In this document: piece by piece, positions 8,106-15,776 of the stretch
Layout: each line of letters starts with the position of its first letter
Position numbering within the stretch: position 1 is the first letter of the stretch
Assembly (NCBI GenBank): GCA_035776735.1
Contig: DASSSO010000021.1
Span: 51,715 to 115,714, forward strand
Reading direction: 5' to 3'
DNA length: 64,000 nucleotides
Source: JACDAN01 sp035776735
GTDB taxonomy: Bacteria > Actinomycetota > Thermoleophilia > Gaiellales > Gaiellaceae
The notes under the pieces: generated by a model
Seen by the model: the letters and a program-made list of their open reading frames with translations, nothing else
Databases searched by the model: none
What the model was told of the DNA's origin: nothing
Position numbers and translations under genes: made by a program

Positions 8106-9017
8106 CTACTCCGGCCAGAGCACCGGGACAAGCTGCCGCTTGACCAGACGTACCGCACCGTCGTAAGTGAAGATTTCGGCCGCGCGTCCGTGGAAGAGGA
8201 CTGCGCTGCTCCAACTCTCCGCGACGCCGTAGCGCTCAGGCTGCTCATAGCTCACGCGCATGTCGTCGAAGGCGCCGATGCCCTGCGCGGCCAGCGTCTT
8301 GTCGTAGCGTTCGATGTTCGCGTCAAACTTAACGTGCGCGACACGGCAGATCTCGGCGGCGTTCCGTGCCAGCCACCGCTCCTCGTTGAGCCACTTCGGC
8401 AGCGTCGTCGTCATGTAGGCGAGATCGGCGAGGTGCTTCGAGAGCCGGTAGATGCCGTAGGCGACTGCTTTCTCGGCCAGGATCTCGAGCGGGTCCATGA
8501 CGGCGACGATCTCGTCCTCGACGCCGAGCCGGAACGGGTAGCCGTGGATGAACTTCATCGCTACCGGCTTCAGCTCGAGGCCGCGCAGGCTGACGTCGGC
8601 GCTGATCCAGCTGTCAGCCTCGGCCAACGTCAACGGGTTGAAACGCTGCTCGAACGTCAGCGGCTTGGCCTGGTAGAGCTCGCGACGCTTCCACTCACCG
8701 GTCAGCCGCGGCACGATCGTCACCTGCATGTCCTCGTACTCGAGTAGGCGCTCGAGTTCGTCGACCGTCAGCGCCGATCCCTTACCGATAACCGACACGT
8801 CGAGGTCGCGGATCGAGACGCGGCTACTGGCGAACAGCCGCAGCGCCATGCCGCCAGTCAGGACGGCTTGCCCGCCGAGGAACTCCTCGTCGAGGAGGTT
8901 GAAGATCTCTGCGATGCGGACGATGTCGCGGATGACCAACGCCGGGCGCAGGCCGGTTGCCTTGGCGAAGTCGGAGACGGCTTTGGGGTCGGGGTACGAG
9001 ACGCGCTTAGCGCTCAT
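8106..9017 (-). CDS. abiEii: AbiEii-type nucleotidyltransferase toxin
   Basis: 303 aa from the ATG at 9015-9017, chosen because it follows the AbiEi frame with an 11-base overlap; the frame to 9176 lies inside AbiEi. The nucleotidyltransferase core shows GGMALRLF at 55-62 and the DLD acidic pair at 71-73, then KPVAMKFIHGYPFRLGV and DPLEILAEKAVA, typical of AbiEii. In type IV AbiE systems this enzyme is the toxin and blocks growth during phage infection. It lies 98 bases upstream of the Ubl operon on the same strand. Confidence 0.85.
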   Translation of the reverse strand: MSAKRVSYPDPKAVSDFAKATGLRPALVIRDIVRIAEIFNLLDEEFLGGQAVLTGGMALRLFASSRVSIRDLDVSVIGKGSALTVDELERLLEYEDMQVTIVPRLTGEWKRRELYQAKPLTFEQRFNPLTLAEADSWISADVSLRGLELKPVAMKFIHGYPFRLGVEDEIVAVMDPLEILAEKAVAYGIYRLSKHLADLAYMTTTLPKWLNEERWLARNAAEICRVAHVKFDANIERYDKTLAAQGIGAFDDMRVSYEQPERYGVAESWSSAVLFHGRAAEIFTYDGAVRLVKRQLVPVLWPE

Positions 9018-9843
9018 ACGCGAGCCACCCGAGTACCGATTCGCGTGGGACGTCGAAAGCGACGCGCCAGCGCGAGTCGGTGTGGAGGCCGCGCTCGTAT
9101 GTGCCGCCGAAGAGGGTTGCAGGCTGGGCGCTCGAGCCGAGCGATTCGGCGAGGCGCTCGGCGGCGGCGCTCTCACCGAGCAGGTCGAGCATGGCCGCCG
9201 CTCGACGGGCGACCGTGTGGCTTAGGCGACTGGCGTAGTCAGCGACGCGGTCGACGTCGAGGCGGCGGGCGGCGGCTCGGCCCCATGCGCGCGCGATCGT
9301 CTCGGCGCCTCCGGCAAGCGCCGGACGGTCCAGGCAATCGAGCAGTACGCGCTCAAGCTCTCCAACCTGGTACGAGCCGACCCGTCCTTCGTACGTTGTC
9401 TTGAAGCCGAACCAACGATCGCGCCGCGAGATGCGGGCGATGAGGACCCGCCGCCCGGCGAGGACGAGGCCGCGTCCGGAGCCGGCGGCCCGACCGAAGA
9501 CGGCGACAGTCGCCTCCGGAGCGGCATGATCAGTCAAGCCGTGCTCCTCGAGGCCCGAGAAGTAGGAGAGGTAGTAGGGCCCGATTCGCTGCATGCGAGC
9601 GTCGAGGAGGACCTGCCACGGCGCCGAGTGTTCGGCTTCGTCGGCGCCGAACTCGGCAACCAGGTACTGCCCGCCGCCAAGGCGGTGTAGGACGCCCTTT
9701 GCCGCCAGGCTTTGCAGCACCTTGTCGGGGCGGGCGACGACCTCGTTCAGGAGCGCAGCGTCTTCGTGCCGGCTGACGACGCGGCGGCGCTCGCTAGCGA
9801 GGCGGTCGAGCAGGCGTGCTTCCGTGGGAGTGACGCTAGGCAT
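9007..9843 (-). CDS. abiEi: AbiEi-type antitoxin / autorepressor
   Basis: 278 aa. An N-terminal winged helix (about 1-60, ending KGVLHRLGGGQYLVAEFG) is followed by the AbiEi effector domain (YYLSYFSGLEEHGLTDHA, GFKTTYEGRVGSYQVGELERVLLDCLDRP). It is the cognate antitoxin of the overlapping downstream gene. Known AbiEi proteins repress their own promoter by binding inverted repeats, which fits the repeat array at 9854-9951 directly upstream of the start. Confidence 0.85.
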   Translation of the reverse strand: MPSVTPTEARLLDRLASERRRVVSRHEDAALLNEVVARPDKVLQSLAAKGVLHRLGGGQYLVAEFGADEAEHSAPWQVLLDARMQRIGPYYLSYFSGLEEHGLTDHAAPEATVAVFGRAAGSGRGLVLAGRRVLIARISRRDRWFGFKTTYEGRVGSYQVGELERVLLDCLDRPALAGGAETIARAWGRAAARRLDVDRVADYASRLSHTVARRAAAMLDLLGESAAAERLAESLGSSAQPATLFGGTYERGLHTDSRWRVAFDVPRESVLGWLAYER

Positions 9844-9853
9844 CTCTAATATA

Positions 9854-9951
9854 CTGGCATAATACCAGCCAGACGGGATAACATGCCAGCGATTTAGCGC
9901 AGGTTTCTATCCAGCTGGCAACCTATCCTTCCCTAGTGCATATTATGCCAG
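9854..9951. promoter_or_regulatory. Four-half-site operator region upstream of abiE
   Basis: The hexamer CTGGCA or its complement occurs at 9854, 9884 (inverted), 9915 and 9946 (inverted), that is at 30, 31 and 31 base steps, about three helical turns each. The outer pair extends to a perfect 11-base inverted repeat (CTGGCATAATA at 9854-9864 and TATTATGCCAG at 9941-9951). The stretch is AT-rich against its surroundings. It lies 11 to 108 bases upstream of AbiEi and is well placed as an autoregulatory operator. Confidence 0.65.
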
Positions 9952-9979
9952 CAAAATAGAGGGTGCGCGTTCCTTGGCC

Positions 9980-11134
9980 TCAGCTCTGGCCTAGGAGGCG
10001 AAGGTAGAGCGTTCGCGTCTCCCGCGCAGGCTCCAACGCCAGCCTCTCCTGAAGCAGATCGCGCAGTCGTCCGTAGCGTTCGTCGACAGCTTCACGCAGC
10101 CCGAGCGCTCCCTCTGCCTCCAGCGCGAGTCGCCACATTTCCTCATCGAGCGCATCGACTGCTAGCCCGCGCTCCGCGACTTGAAGAGAGCCGCGCGCGT
10201 CTCCGCTCGCCAGTCGCGCGCGACCGACCCGCTTGATGAGCTCAACGTACGCACCGCGGAGACTCCGAACCGCGCCGTCCGACCATGCGTAGTCGCATCC
10301 GGCCAGCGGCTCGGCGCGAAAGAGAGCGAGGGCGCTCTCGAGGCGTCGCGCCTGGCGCACGCTGTTGCCCGCGTTGAGCTGCTCGAGGAGTTCCTCGAGC
10401 TCGTCAACGTCTACCCGTACGTGGCGGCGGTCGAGCCAGTAGCGATCCCGCTCGCTCGCCACTCCATCTCCGAGAAGCCGGCGCGCATCACGGGCGGCCT
10501 GGTAGAGACGGTGGCGGCTTCGGTTCGGGTCCTCGCCTGGCCAGAGCGCCTCGAGGATCTCGTCGCGCTGGGCGCCTTCACGCCGGAGCGCGAGGAAGGC
10601 GATCAGCTCGAGCGCACGGGCACGCAAACCGCGGCGGCTCTGCTTGCCCCGGAAGACCGTGAGCGGACCAAGGAGCGAGACGAGAGGGCGCTCGTCAGGC
10701 TGCGCGACGGCGCCTGCCGGCCGCTTGCTCGTGCTATTGACCGCGCGATCCGCCGGCGGAGCAGATGGAGCCTCGCGGGGCATGGCAACCAGCAATCTCG
10801 GTTCAGCGGCGAGCGGCCGGAGCAGGCGCGGCCTGCCGAGCCTGCGCGACTGAGATGTGGACGCTGCCCTGGTGTGCCCGGTGACGTCGCGGACATTGAG
10901 GCGCGGCGTCGTGCGTATGCCTCCCAGACTTTGGACGAGCCGGAAGAAAATGACAAGCGCTGCGAGCAGCCAGGCTGCGACGAGGGTGAGCTCGTGGAGC
11001 AGGGTCGTGGTGACCGGCGAGGAGAGCGAGCCAGGAAGCGCGGGCCACTCGGGCCGGAACCTCCAGAGGATCGCGAGCGCAGCGAGCGACCCGCACACCG
11101 CGAGGACCGATCGGAGCTGGGTCGCGGGACTCAC
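9980..11134 (-). CDS. Membrane-anchored SARP/BTAD transcriptional regulator
   Basis: 384 aa. Two membrane helices at about 8-24 and 41-66, a variable linker, then an OmpR-like winged helix (PLVSLLGPLTVFRGK, RARALELIAFLAL, DEILEALWPGEDP) at about 150-235 and a BTAD helical domain to the end (AGCDYAW, VDALDEEMWRLALEA). SARP regulators bind direct heptamers 11 bases apart; three such clusters lie at 19194-19222, 20481-20509 and 20601-20629. It is the last gene of the Tad operon, 40 bases after the TadG-like gene, so it probably controls both arms of the element. Confidence 0.85.
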   Translation of the reverse strand: MSPATQLRSVLAVCGSLAALAILWRFRPEWPALPGSLSSPVTTTLLHELTLVAAWLLAALVIFFRLVQSLGGIRTTPRLNVRDVTGHTRAASTSQSRRLGRPRLLRPLAAEPRLLVAMPREAPSAPPADRAVNSTSKRPAGAVAQPDERPLVSLLGPLTVFRGKQSRRGLRARALELIAFLALRREGAQRDEILEALWPGEDPNRSRHRLYQAARDARRLLGDGVASERDRYWLDRRHVRVDVDELEELLEQLNAGNSVRQARRLESALALFRAEPLAGCDYAWSDGAVRSLRGAYVELIKRVGRARLASGDARGSLQVAERGLAVDALDEEMWRLALEAEGALGLREAVDERYGRLRDLLQERLALEPARETRTLYLRLLGQS

Positions 11135-11174
11135 AGCCGGACCGCCACCGCCGCTCCGATCGACGCTGCCCGCC

Positions 11175-11588
11175 TCATGGCGCGCGCGGCTCGGCGGTCG
11201 CTTGCGCCTTCACGGTCAGCGTGGGCAACCCGACCAAGCGCAACAGCAACGTCGGAATCTCGCGTTCGACCTCGACGCTGACCGACGCGGGGCTTGCGCT
11301 TGCCCGCGCTCGCAGCTCCGGCTCGATCGCGAGTACGGCGAGCGCGGTCGCTTGTGCCTCGTTCGGGTCGAGGGCGAGCTGGCCGGCATGGAGTGCTTCG
11401 AGGTCGAGCGTCTGGCTTCCCGAGAGGGCGGCGCCGTCGGCGAGCGAGACGAGCTCGCGGCGCTCGATGAAGGCACGGCCGATGTCGACGGCGGCTCCGA
11501 TGACGATGAGGACGGCGAGTGTGAGCAGTAGTCCTGCGACGAGCACCGCTCCGCGCTCGTCCTGTTTCAACCGTCGGGCCCGGCTCAT
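11175..11588 (-). CDS. TadG/TadE-like pseudopilin
   Basis: 137 aa. A short basic leader with a DERGAVLVAGLLLTLAVLIVIGA entry into one membrane helix, then an extracytoplasmic part with DGAALSGSQ, the usual TadG-like signature. It overlaps the next upstream gene by four bases. Minor pseudopilins of Tad systems prime or stabilise the pilus. Confidence 0.75.
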   Translation of the reverse strand: MSRARRLKQDERGAVLVAGLLLTLAVLIVIGAAVDIGRAFIERRELVSLADGAALSGSQTLDLEALHAGQLALDPNEAQATALAVLAIEPELRARASASPASVSVEVEREIPTLLLRLVGLPTLTVKAQATAEPRAP

Positions 11589-12019
11589 GGCGAGGGTTCC
11601 CCGAGAAGGCTCCGGTAGCGATCGACCGGTGCTGCAGCGTCGCCGCTCACCTCGACGGTGCCGATCGCCCCGAAGAGCGGGATGCTCGCCAGGTCGACGT
11701 CCGTCCGGACGCGGGCGCGGAGAACGCTGGCGCGTGCGAACTCGCCCTCGAGCGTGAGCTCGAGCGGCTGGCCGGTCTGTCCGCGGGCGCGCGCGACCGC
11801 GGCTTGCGCGGCGGCCTCCGCCGCGGTTGGCGAGGGCGATTGCACGGCAGCGCGGACGGCGTCGCGCGCGGCCTGCTCGGCCGCGAGCCGGCCCTGCTCG
11901 ACCCGGGCGAAGAGCGGAACGAGAAAGAGCAGCGGAATCAAGACGCCCGCGAGGAGGATGAGTCCGGAGATGAGCGCCTGCCCACTCTCCGAGCGAACGC
12001 GCGCGAGGAGGCCTCTCAT
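11585..12019 (-). CDS. TadE-like pseudopilin
   Basis: 144 aa. ESGQALISGLILLAGVLIPLLFLVPL forms the type IVb entry and membrane helix at about residues 9-36, followed by a helical segment rich in Ala and an extracytoplasmic beta part. Start and stop overlap both neighbours by four bases (ATGA), placing it firmly in the Tad operon. It lacks any catalytic motif. Confidence 0.75.
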   Translation of the reverse strand: MRGLLARVRSESGQALISGLILLAGVLIPLLFLVPLFARVEQGRLAAEQAARDAVRAAVQSPSPTAAEAAAQAAVARARGQTGQPLELTLEGEFARASVLRARVRTDVDLASIPLFGAIGTVEVSGDAAAPVDRYRSLLGEPSP

Positions 12020-12417
12020 GGTGCGGCCTCCGCTGCCGGGTAGCGCTCGAGCGGCAGGCTGGCGCTCTCCCTGACCGCCGGGAGGAGAAACGGGAGCGAG
12101 AAGAGCCGTGGCGCCTCGCCTTCGACGCTCACCGTCACCTCGTCGCCGTCCTCGCTTGCCGAAGCGCTCAGGTTCTCGCCGCCACCACCGGCCGCGGTCA
12201 GGATCGCGCTCGCACGCGCGATCCCCGCCTCGGGGCCGGTGGTGGCGGCGGCGCGGGCACCGTCCTGGGCTGCGGCGGCGGCGACTGAACGCGCGTGTGC
12301 GTAGGCGAGCGCCTGGGCGGCGACGCCGACGACAAGCAGAACGAGCGCGAACGCGAACATGCCCTCGATGAGGGCGTCGCCGCGCTCGCCGGCGAGCCTG
12401 CGCCGGGCGCGAGCCAT
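12016..12417 (-). CDS. TadE-like pseudopilin
   Basis: 133 aa. GERGDALIEGMFAFALVLLVVGVAAQ is a TadE-type N-terminal segment with the conserved Glu of type IV pilins retained at the fifth position (GDALIEG). The rest is an extracytoplasmic domain with AAAQDGARAAATTG. It lies 4 bases downstream of the Flp-like peptide gene. Confidence 0.78.
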   Translation of the reverse strand: MARARRRLAGERGDALIEGMFAFALVLLVVGVAAQALAYAHARSVAAAAAQDGARAAATTGPEAGIARASAILTAAGGGGENLSASASEDGDEVTVSVEGEAPRLFSLPFLLPAVRESASLPLERYPAAEAAP

Positions 12418-12421
12418 GTTC

Positions 12422-12619
12422 CTAGCCGGCGCCCGAGATGAAGTCGACGATGTTCTGGCCGCCGGTCTGGATCGCCGGCTTGAGTAGCGCCACGAGCGCG
12501 GCCGAAGCGGCGGCGAGGCCGACGGCGAGCACGACCCAGTTGACGAGCGTGTCGCCGCGCTCCTCGCGGCGGATGCGCTCCGCCGCCTCGAGGAGCCGGA
12601 AGAAGAACGCGTCGAGCAT
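12422..12619 (-). CDS. Flp-like pilin, 65 aa
   Basis: The ATG at 12617-12619 has AAGGAG eight bases upstream; the longer frame to 13177 is a shadow of TadC. The peptide has a charged leader of 22 residues ending RREERG, then one membrane helix (DTLVNWVVLAVGLAAASAALVAL). Length and position fit the major Flp pilin. The Glu-Tyr pair normally found at mature positions 5-6 is replaced by Asn-Trp, which is unusual. No prepilin peptidase gene is in the window. Confidence 0.75.
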   Translation of the reverse strand: MLDAFFFRLLEAAERIRREERGDTLVNWVVLAVGLAAASAALVALLKPAIQTGGQNIVDFISGAG

Positions 12620-12641
12620 GGTGGTCACTCCTTTCGTTGGG

Positions 12642-13481
12642 CTACACGGTCTGGGCGAGGAAGCGAAGGAAGCCGTACGCGAGCAGGAGCACGAGCACGG
12701 CCAGCAGCGGCGCGACCGGGGCGTGCATGGCCAGGTAGGCGCGGTCGGCGGCGCGTTCGAGGTAGCGGTTCTGCTCGGCGCGCGCCTGCGCTGCCTGCTG
12801 GCGCAAGAACGCGAGGTAGGGACTCTCCTTGGCCGCGAGCAGCTCGCAGAAGCGCGCGAACGTCGGCTCGCCCGCGTCCCTCGCGACCTGAACGAGTGCC
12901 TCGCGTTCGCCGAGCGAGCGCTCGCGGCGGGCGAGCGAGAGCGCGCGGGTGAGCTCGTCACCCAGCGCTCCCGGGCAGTCGCGCGCCGCGAGCTCGAGCG
13001 CCTGCCGCAGCGACTGGCCGGCGCCGAGGGCGAGCGCGAGCACCGCGATCGCCTCCGGCAGATCGAGGAAGATCGCCTCCCGCCGTGCCTTCGCTTCCGA
13101 GCGCAGCATGAGATCCGGGATGAAGAAGCCGGCGAGGGCGAGAAGGAGCAGGACGGCAGCCGAGGGCAGTAGTCCACTCACGGCCGCGTAGGGAAGGAGT
13201 GCGACGAGCGGCAGAGCGCACGCCACGAGCGCCTTGTGACCGAGGAAGCGGGCGAGCGTCTTTCCCCCGCCCGCCTGACGCAGGTCGCGCTCGTAGGAAC
13301 TGCGCAGGCCGGAGAGCCAGGCTGGCAGCTCGAGCCCGCGGCCCGCATCTCTGCCCGTGCTCAAGCCTTCGGCATGAGCGAGACGGACGGCGAGCGCCGG
13401 CCGGCGGAAGGCATAGGAGTAGGCGAGCATGAGCCCGCCGGCGACAAGACACGCGCTCGAGAGAAGGAGCGCCGCGTTCAC
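12642..13481 (-). CDS. tadC: TadC-like inner-membrane platform protein
   Basis: 279 aa. Type II secretion F-domain protein: an N-terminal helix, a pair of helices around 85-130, the cytoplasmic F domain with LDLPEAIAVLALALGAGQSLRQALE (about 150-175) and a last hydrophobic segment at the C-terminus. GTG start two bases after the TadB stop. It pairs with TadB to form the membrane platform on which the CpaF ATPase acts. Confidence 0.85.
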   Translation of the reverse strand: MNAALLLSSACLVAGGLMLAYSYAFRRPALAVRLAHAEGLSTGRDAGRGLELPAWLSGLRSSYERDLRQAGGGKTLARFLGHKALVACALPLVALLPYAAVSGLLPSAAVLLLLALAGFFIPDLMLRSEAKARREAIFLDLPEAIAVLALALGAGQSLRQALELAARDCPGALGDELTRALSLARRERSLGEREALVQVARDAGEPTFARFCELLAAKESPYLAFLRQQAAQARAEQNRYLERAADRAYLAMHAPVAPLLAVLVLLLAYGFLRFLAQTV

Positions 13482-13483
13482 CG

Positions 13484-14329
13484 CTAGCCACCCGTCCTGC
13501 GAGGCTCCGGTACGCGACCGAGCCGGAGCATGAGCAAGTAGCAGCCGAAGATCAGGAGCCCGCCGATCGTGCCGACGAGCGTCCCGGCCGGCGTCCTGTA
13601 CGCCTCGAGGTAAGCGGGCGAGGCGAGCCCGACGAACAGGAAGAGCACGATCGGGCTCAAGGCGAGGATGGCCGCCTCGAGCTGGAGCGTCGAGGCGCGC
13701 GAGCGCGCCTTCTCGCCCGCCGCGAGGCGCTCCGAGAGGACGCCCGCCAGCTCACGCAGCACCGGCGCGAGCCCGCCCGCCGGCAGCTCGAGCAGGCTCG
13801 CGCGCAGCAGCAACGCGACCGTGTCCGCCGTCCGCTCCCCCGCCTCTGAGAGCCCATCGATTGCTGCTGCAAACCCGCCCGACCGCAGGCGCGCATGGAA
13901 GCTTGCAAGGTCGCCCCGAAGGGGCGCGGGTCCACTTTCGGCGATGAGCGCCACGGCTGCGGGGAAGGCGATCCCGGCCTCGAGCGCGTCCGCGAGCTGC
14001 GCCAGAGCGGCCGGCCAGGCACGCTCGCGCTCGCGCAGGCGACGCTCCCGCTTCCGTCCCGCCCACACCACCGGCGCGAACCCACCCCCGATCGCCGCGG
14101 CGAGTGCGAGCACGGGAATGTCGACGAGCGACCAGACGAGCAGAGCGGCGAGCACGGCCGAGGCGAGCACCGCGAGCAGAAAGGCGGGCGGGCTGAGCGG
14201 CAACTCGCTCTGACGGACGAGACCGCTCAGACGCCCAGATCCAGCATGGAGCTTCACTCCGCAGACGGCACCCGCCCAGAGCAAAGCGACCCCCGCGGCG
14301 AACACGAGCCCGAGGAGGAAGCCCGTCAT
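13484..14329 (-). CDS. tadB: TadB-like inner-membrane platform protein
   Basis: 281 aa from the ATG at 14327-14329, which overlaps the stop of the upstream secreted-protein gene (ATGA); the longer frame is rejected because it reads through that gene. Membrane helices at the N-terminus, around 60-95, and two near the C-terminus flank an F domain with WPAALAQLADALEAGIAFPAAVALI. It belongs to the Tad/Flp apparatus. Confidence 0.85.
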   Translation of the reverse strand: MTGFLLGLVFAAGVALLWAGAVCGVKLHAGSGRLSGLVRQSELPLSPPAFLLAVLASAVLAALLVWSLVDIPVLALAAAIGGGFAPVVWAGRKRERRLRERERAWPAALAQLADALEAGIAFPAAVALIAESGPAPLRGDLASFHARLRSGGFAAAIDGLSEAGERTADTVALLLRASLLELPAGGLAPVLRELAGVLSERLAAGEKARSRASTLQLEAAILALSPIVLFLFVGLASPAYLEAYRTPAGTLVGTIGGLLIFGCYLLMLRLGRVPEPRRTGG

Positions 14330-15288
14330 CGTCCCGCTCCTGGAATGAGGAAGCCACGCGCCTCGCTCACCGGGTATGCGATCGAGGTCGCGGTCGTCCG
14401 CGTCGGCAGCGCGCCGCTCGCCTCGATCGGGCCGCTCGCCGAATACGAGATCCGCCACGCGACAACGGCCTCGACCCCATACCCACTCGATCCGCAGCTC
14501 CCGAGCACATACGGATTCCTGCCTTGATCGCCGGGGAGGCAGCGCGTCTCGAAGCGATGGAGGACGGCACCGGCCGGCGGCGGACCCGCCCGGTACGGTC
14601 GCCCCCGGCCACCGGCGACTCTTACTCCGTCGCCGAAGCGCCACTCGGTCGCGTTCGGCTCAGCCGTTACGGTCACTGTCTCGCCCGCGAGCGAAACCGT
14701 AAGCTCTTCCGTCCTTGGTGCCGGGTCGAGCCAGAACCAGGAATCTGTGCCGGTGAGACCCGCCACCCGGGGCGACATCTGGATACGACCGGGCAGCAAC
14801 GGCAACCGATCAGCGACTGAGGCGGCGATCGCTCCCGGATCGAGTCCCGGACCCCCGGGCGCGCCGCTGGGGCCAACGAGCGTGTAGCAGGGGAGGACAG
14901 AGTTGGGCGCATAGATGCAGACCCGGCCCGGACTGAGCGGATACCAGAAGCTGCCGGGGCCAAAGGGCCGAGAATTCTGGGCGAGAGACGAGTCCGCCCG
15001 AAGCGGCGGATAAGGCTCGGGAAGATCGTCGCCTGCACCGCCCACGGGCATCGAGACAAGGCGCGCTCGGCGAGGTGGCGATTCACGGCCGTTTCGCTCA
15101 GGCTCTGACCTGCGAACGCTGATGCTGGCCTCGATCGCAGCTCGACCCGGGCCAAGCTGCTGCGAGACGCGCCCGATTCTGATGTCGTTGTGAGATGACG
15201 CGTGTGCAGTCGGGGCGAGCAGGAGCGCTCCGAGAATCAGCAGTACGGGAACGGTGAGACGCTTTACGGGACGGCCGTGAGCCTCCAG
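14326..15288 (-). CDS. Secreted protein of the Tad operon, start uncertain
   Basis: About 320 aa. The mature region is clear (VCIYAPNSVLPCYTLVGPSG, TDSWFWLDPAPRTEELTVSLAGETVTVTAEP, CLPGDQGRN) and the N-terminus is a signal peptide (KRLTVPVLLILGALLLAPTAHAS). No ATG, GTG or TTG lies near that signal. The best candidates are a CTG at 15286-15288, or a GTA at 15265-15267 that overlaps the preceding TAA. Similar secreted proteins with polycystic-kidney-disease-like or beta-rich folds occur in actinobacterial Tad loci, but I do not recognise a family. Confidence 0.65.
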   Translation of the reverse strand: MEAHGRPVKRLTVPVLLILGALLLAPTAHASSHNDIRIGRVSQQLGPGRAAIEASISVRRSEPERNGRESPPRRARLVSMPVGGAGDDLPEPYPPLRADSSLAQNSRPFGPGSFWYPLSPGRVCIYAPNSVLPCYTLVGPSGAPGGPGLDPGAIAASVADRLPLLPGRIQMSPRVAGLTGTDSWFWLDPAPRTEELTVSLAGETVTVTAEPNATEWRFGDGVRVAGGRGRPYRAGPPPAGAVLHRFETRCLPGDQGRNPYVLGSCGSSGYGVEAVVAWRISYSASGPIEASGALPTRTTATSIAYPVSEARGFLIPGAGR

Positions 15289-15776
15289 ACGACAAAGCGG
15301 TCCGAGGCACCCAGCCGCCTTAACTCGACCCGTGCGCGCTCGTCTAGCTTCACTGCGCGTCCCGATGGTCTCCCGCCCTCGTACGGCCTCACGCGCTGAA
15401 CACTCCTGATCATCGCGGTCGCCGACGTGTACGAAGGATCGAGATAGATCGAGACAACTTCCAACTTGCTCGTGAGCGTGCGGACACGAATCCCCCGCCG
15501 GCGGCGATCGGCGGCGGACGCCCGGAGAGCTGCGAGCGCAGGACCCCGCGTCGAACGCGGTGCCCAGCCCGGTATTCGATTCGACCACAGGACGTGGCCA
15601 GAGAGCCGATCGTTCTCCCGCAACGCTCGCCGGGCCGCGCCCTCGAGCGCCGCCTTCCCGGTTTCGGAGGTCGTCGTGAGTGGCGGCGGCTGCGTCGTAA
15701 CCTCGTCGTTCCCACCGTCGCAGCCAGCGAGCGCGACCACGATGACGATCAGGATTGGGGCGAGTCGCCTCATCAT
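15264..15776 (-). CDS. Lipoprotein of the Tad operon
   Basis: 170 aa. The N-terminus MMRRLAPILIVIVVALAGC is a lipoprotein signal with lipobox LAGC, cleaved before Cys19. The mature protein is Thr/Pro-rich at first, then a mixed domain of unknown type. Its ATG overlaps the CpaF stop by four bases. It is likely anchored on the outer face of the cytoplasmic membrane; a pilot or assembly role for the pilus is inference. Confidence 0.75.
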   Translation of the reverse strand: MMRRLAPILIVIVVALAGCDGGNDEVTTQPPPLTTTSETGKAALEGAARRALRENDRLSGHVLWSNRIPGWAPRSTRGPALAALRASAADRRRRGIRVRTLTSKLEVVSIYLDPSYTSATAMIRSVQRVRPYEGGRPSGRAVKLDERARVELRRLGASDRFVVWRLTAVP

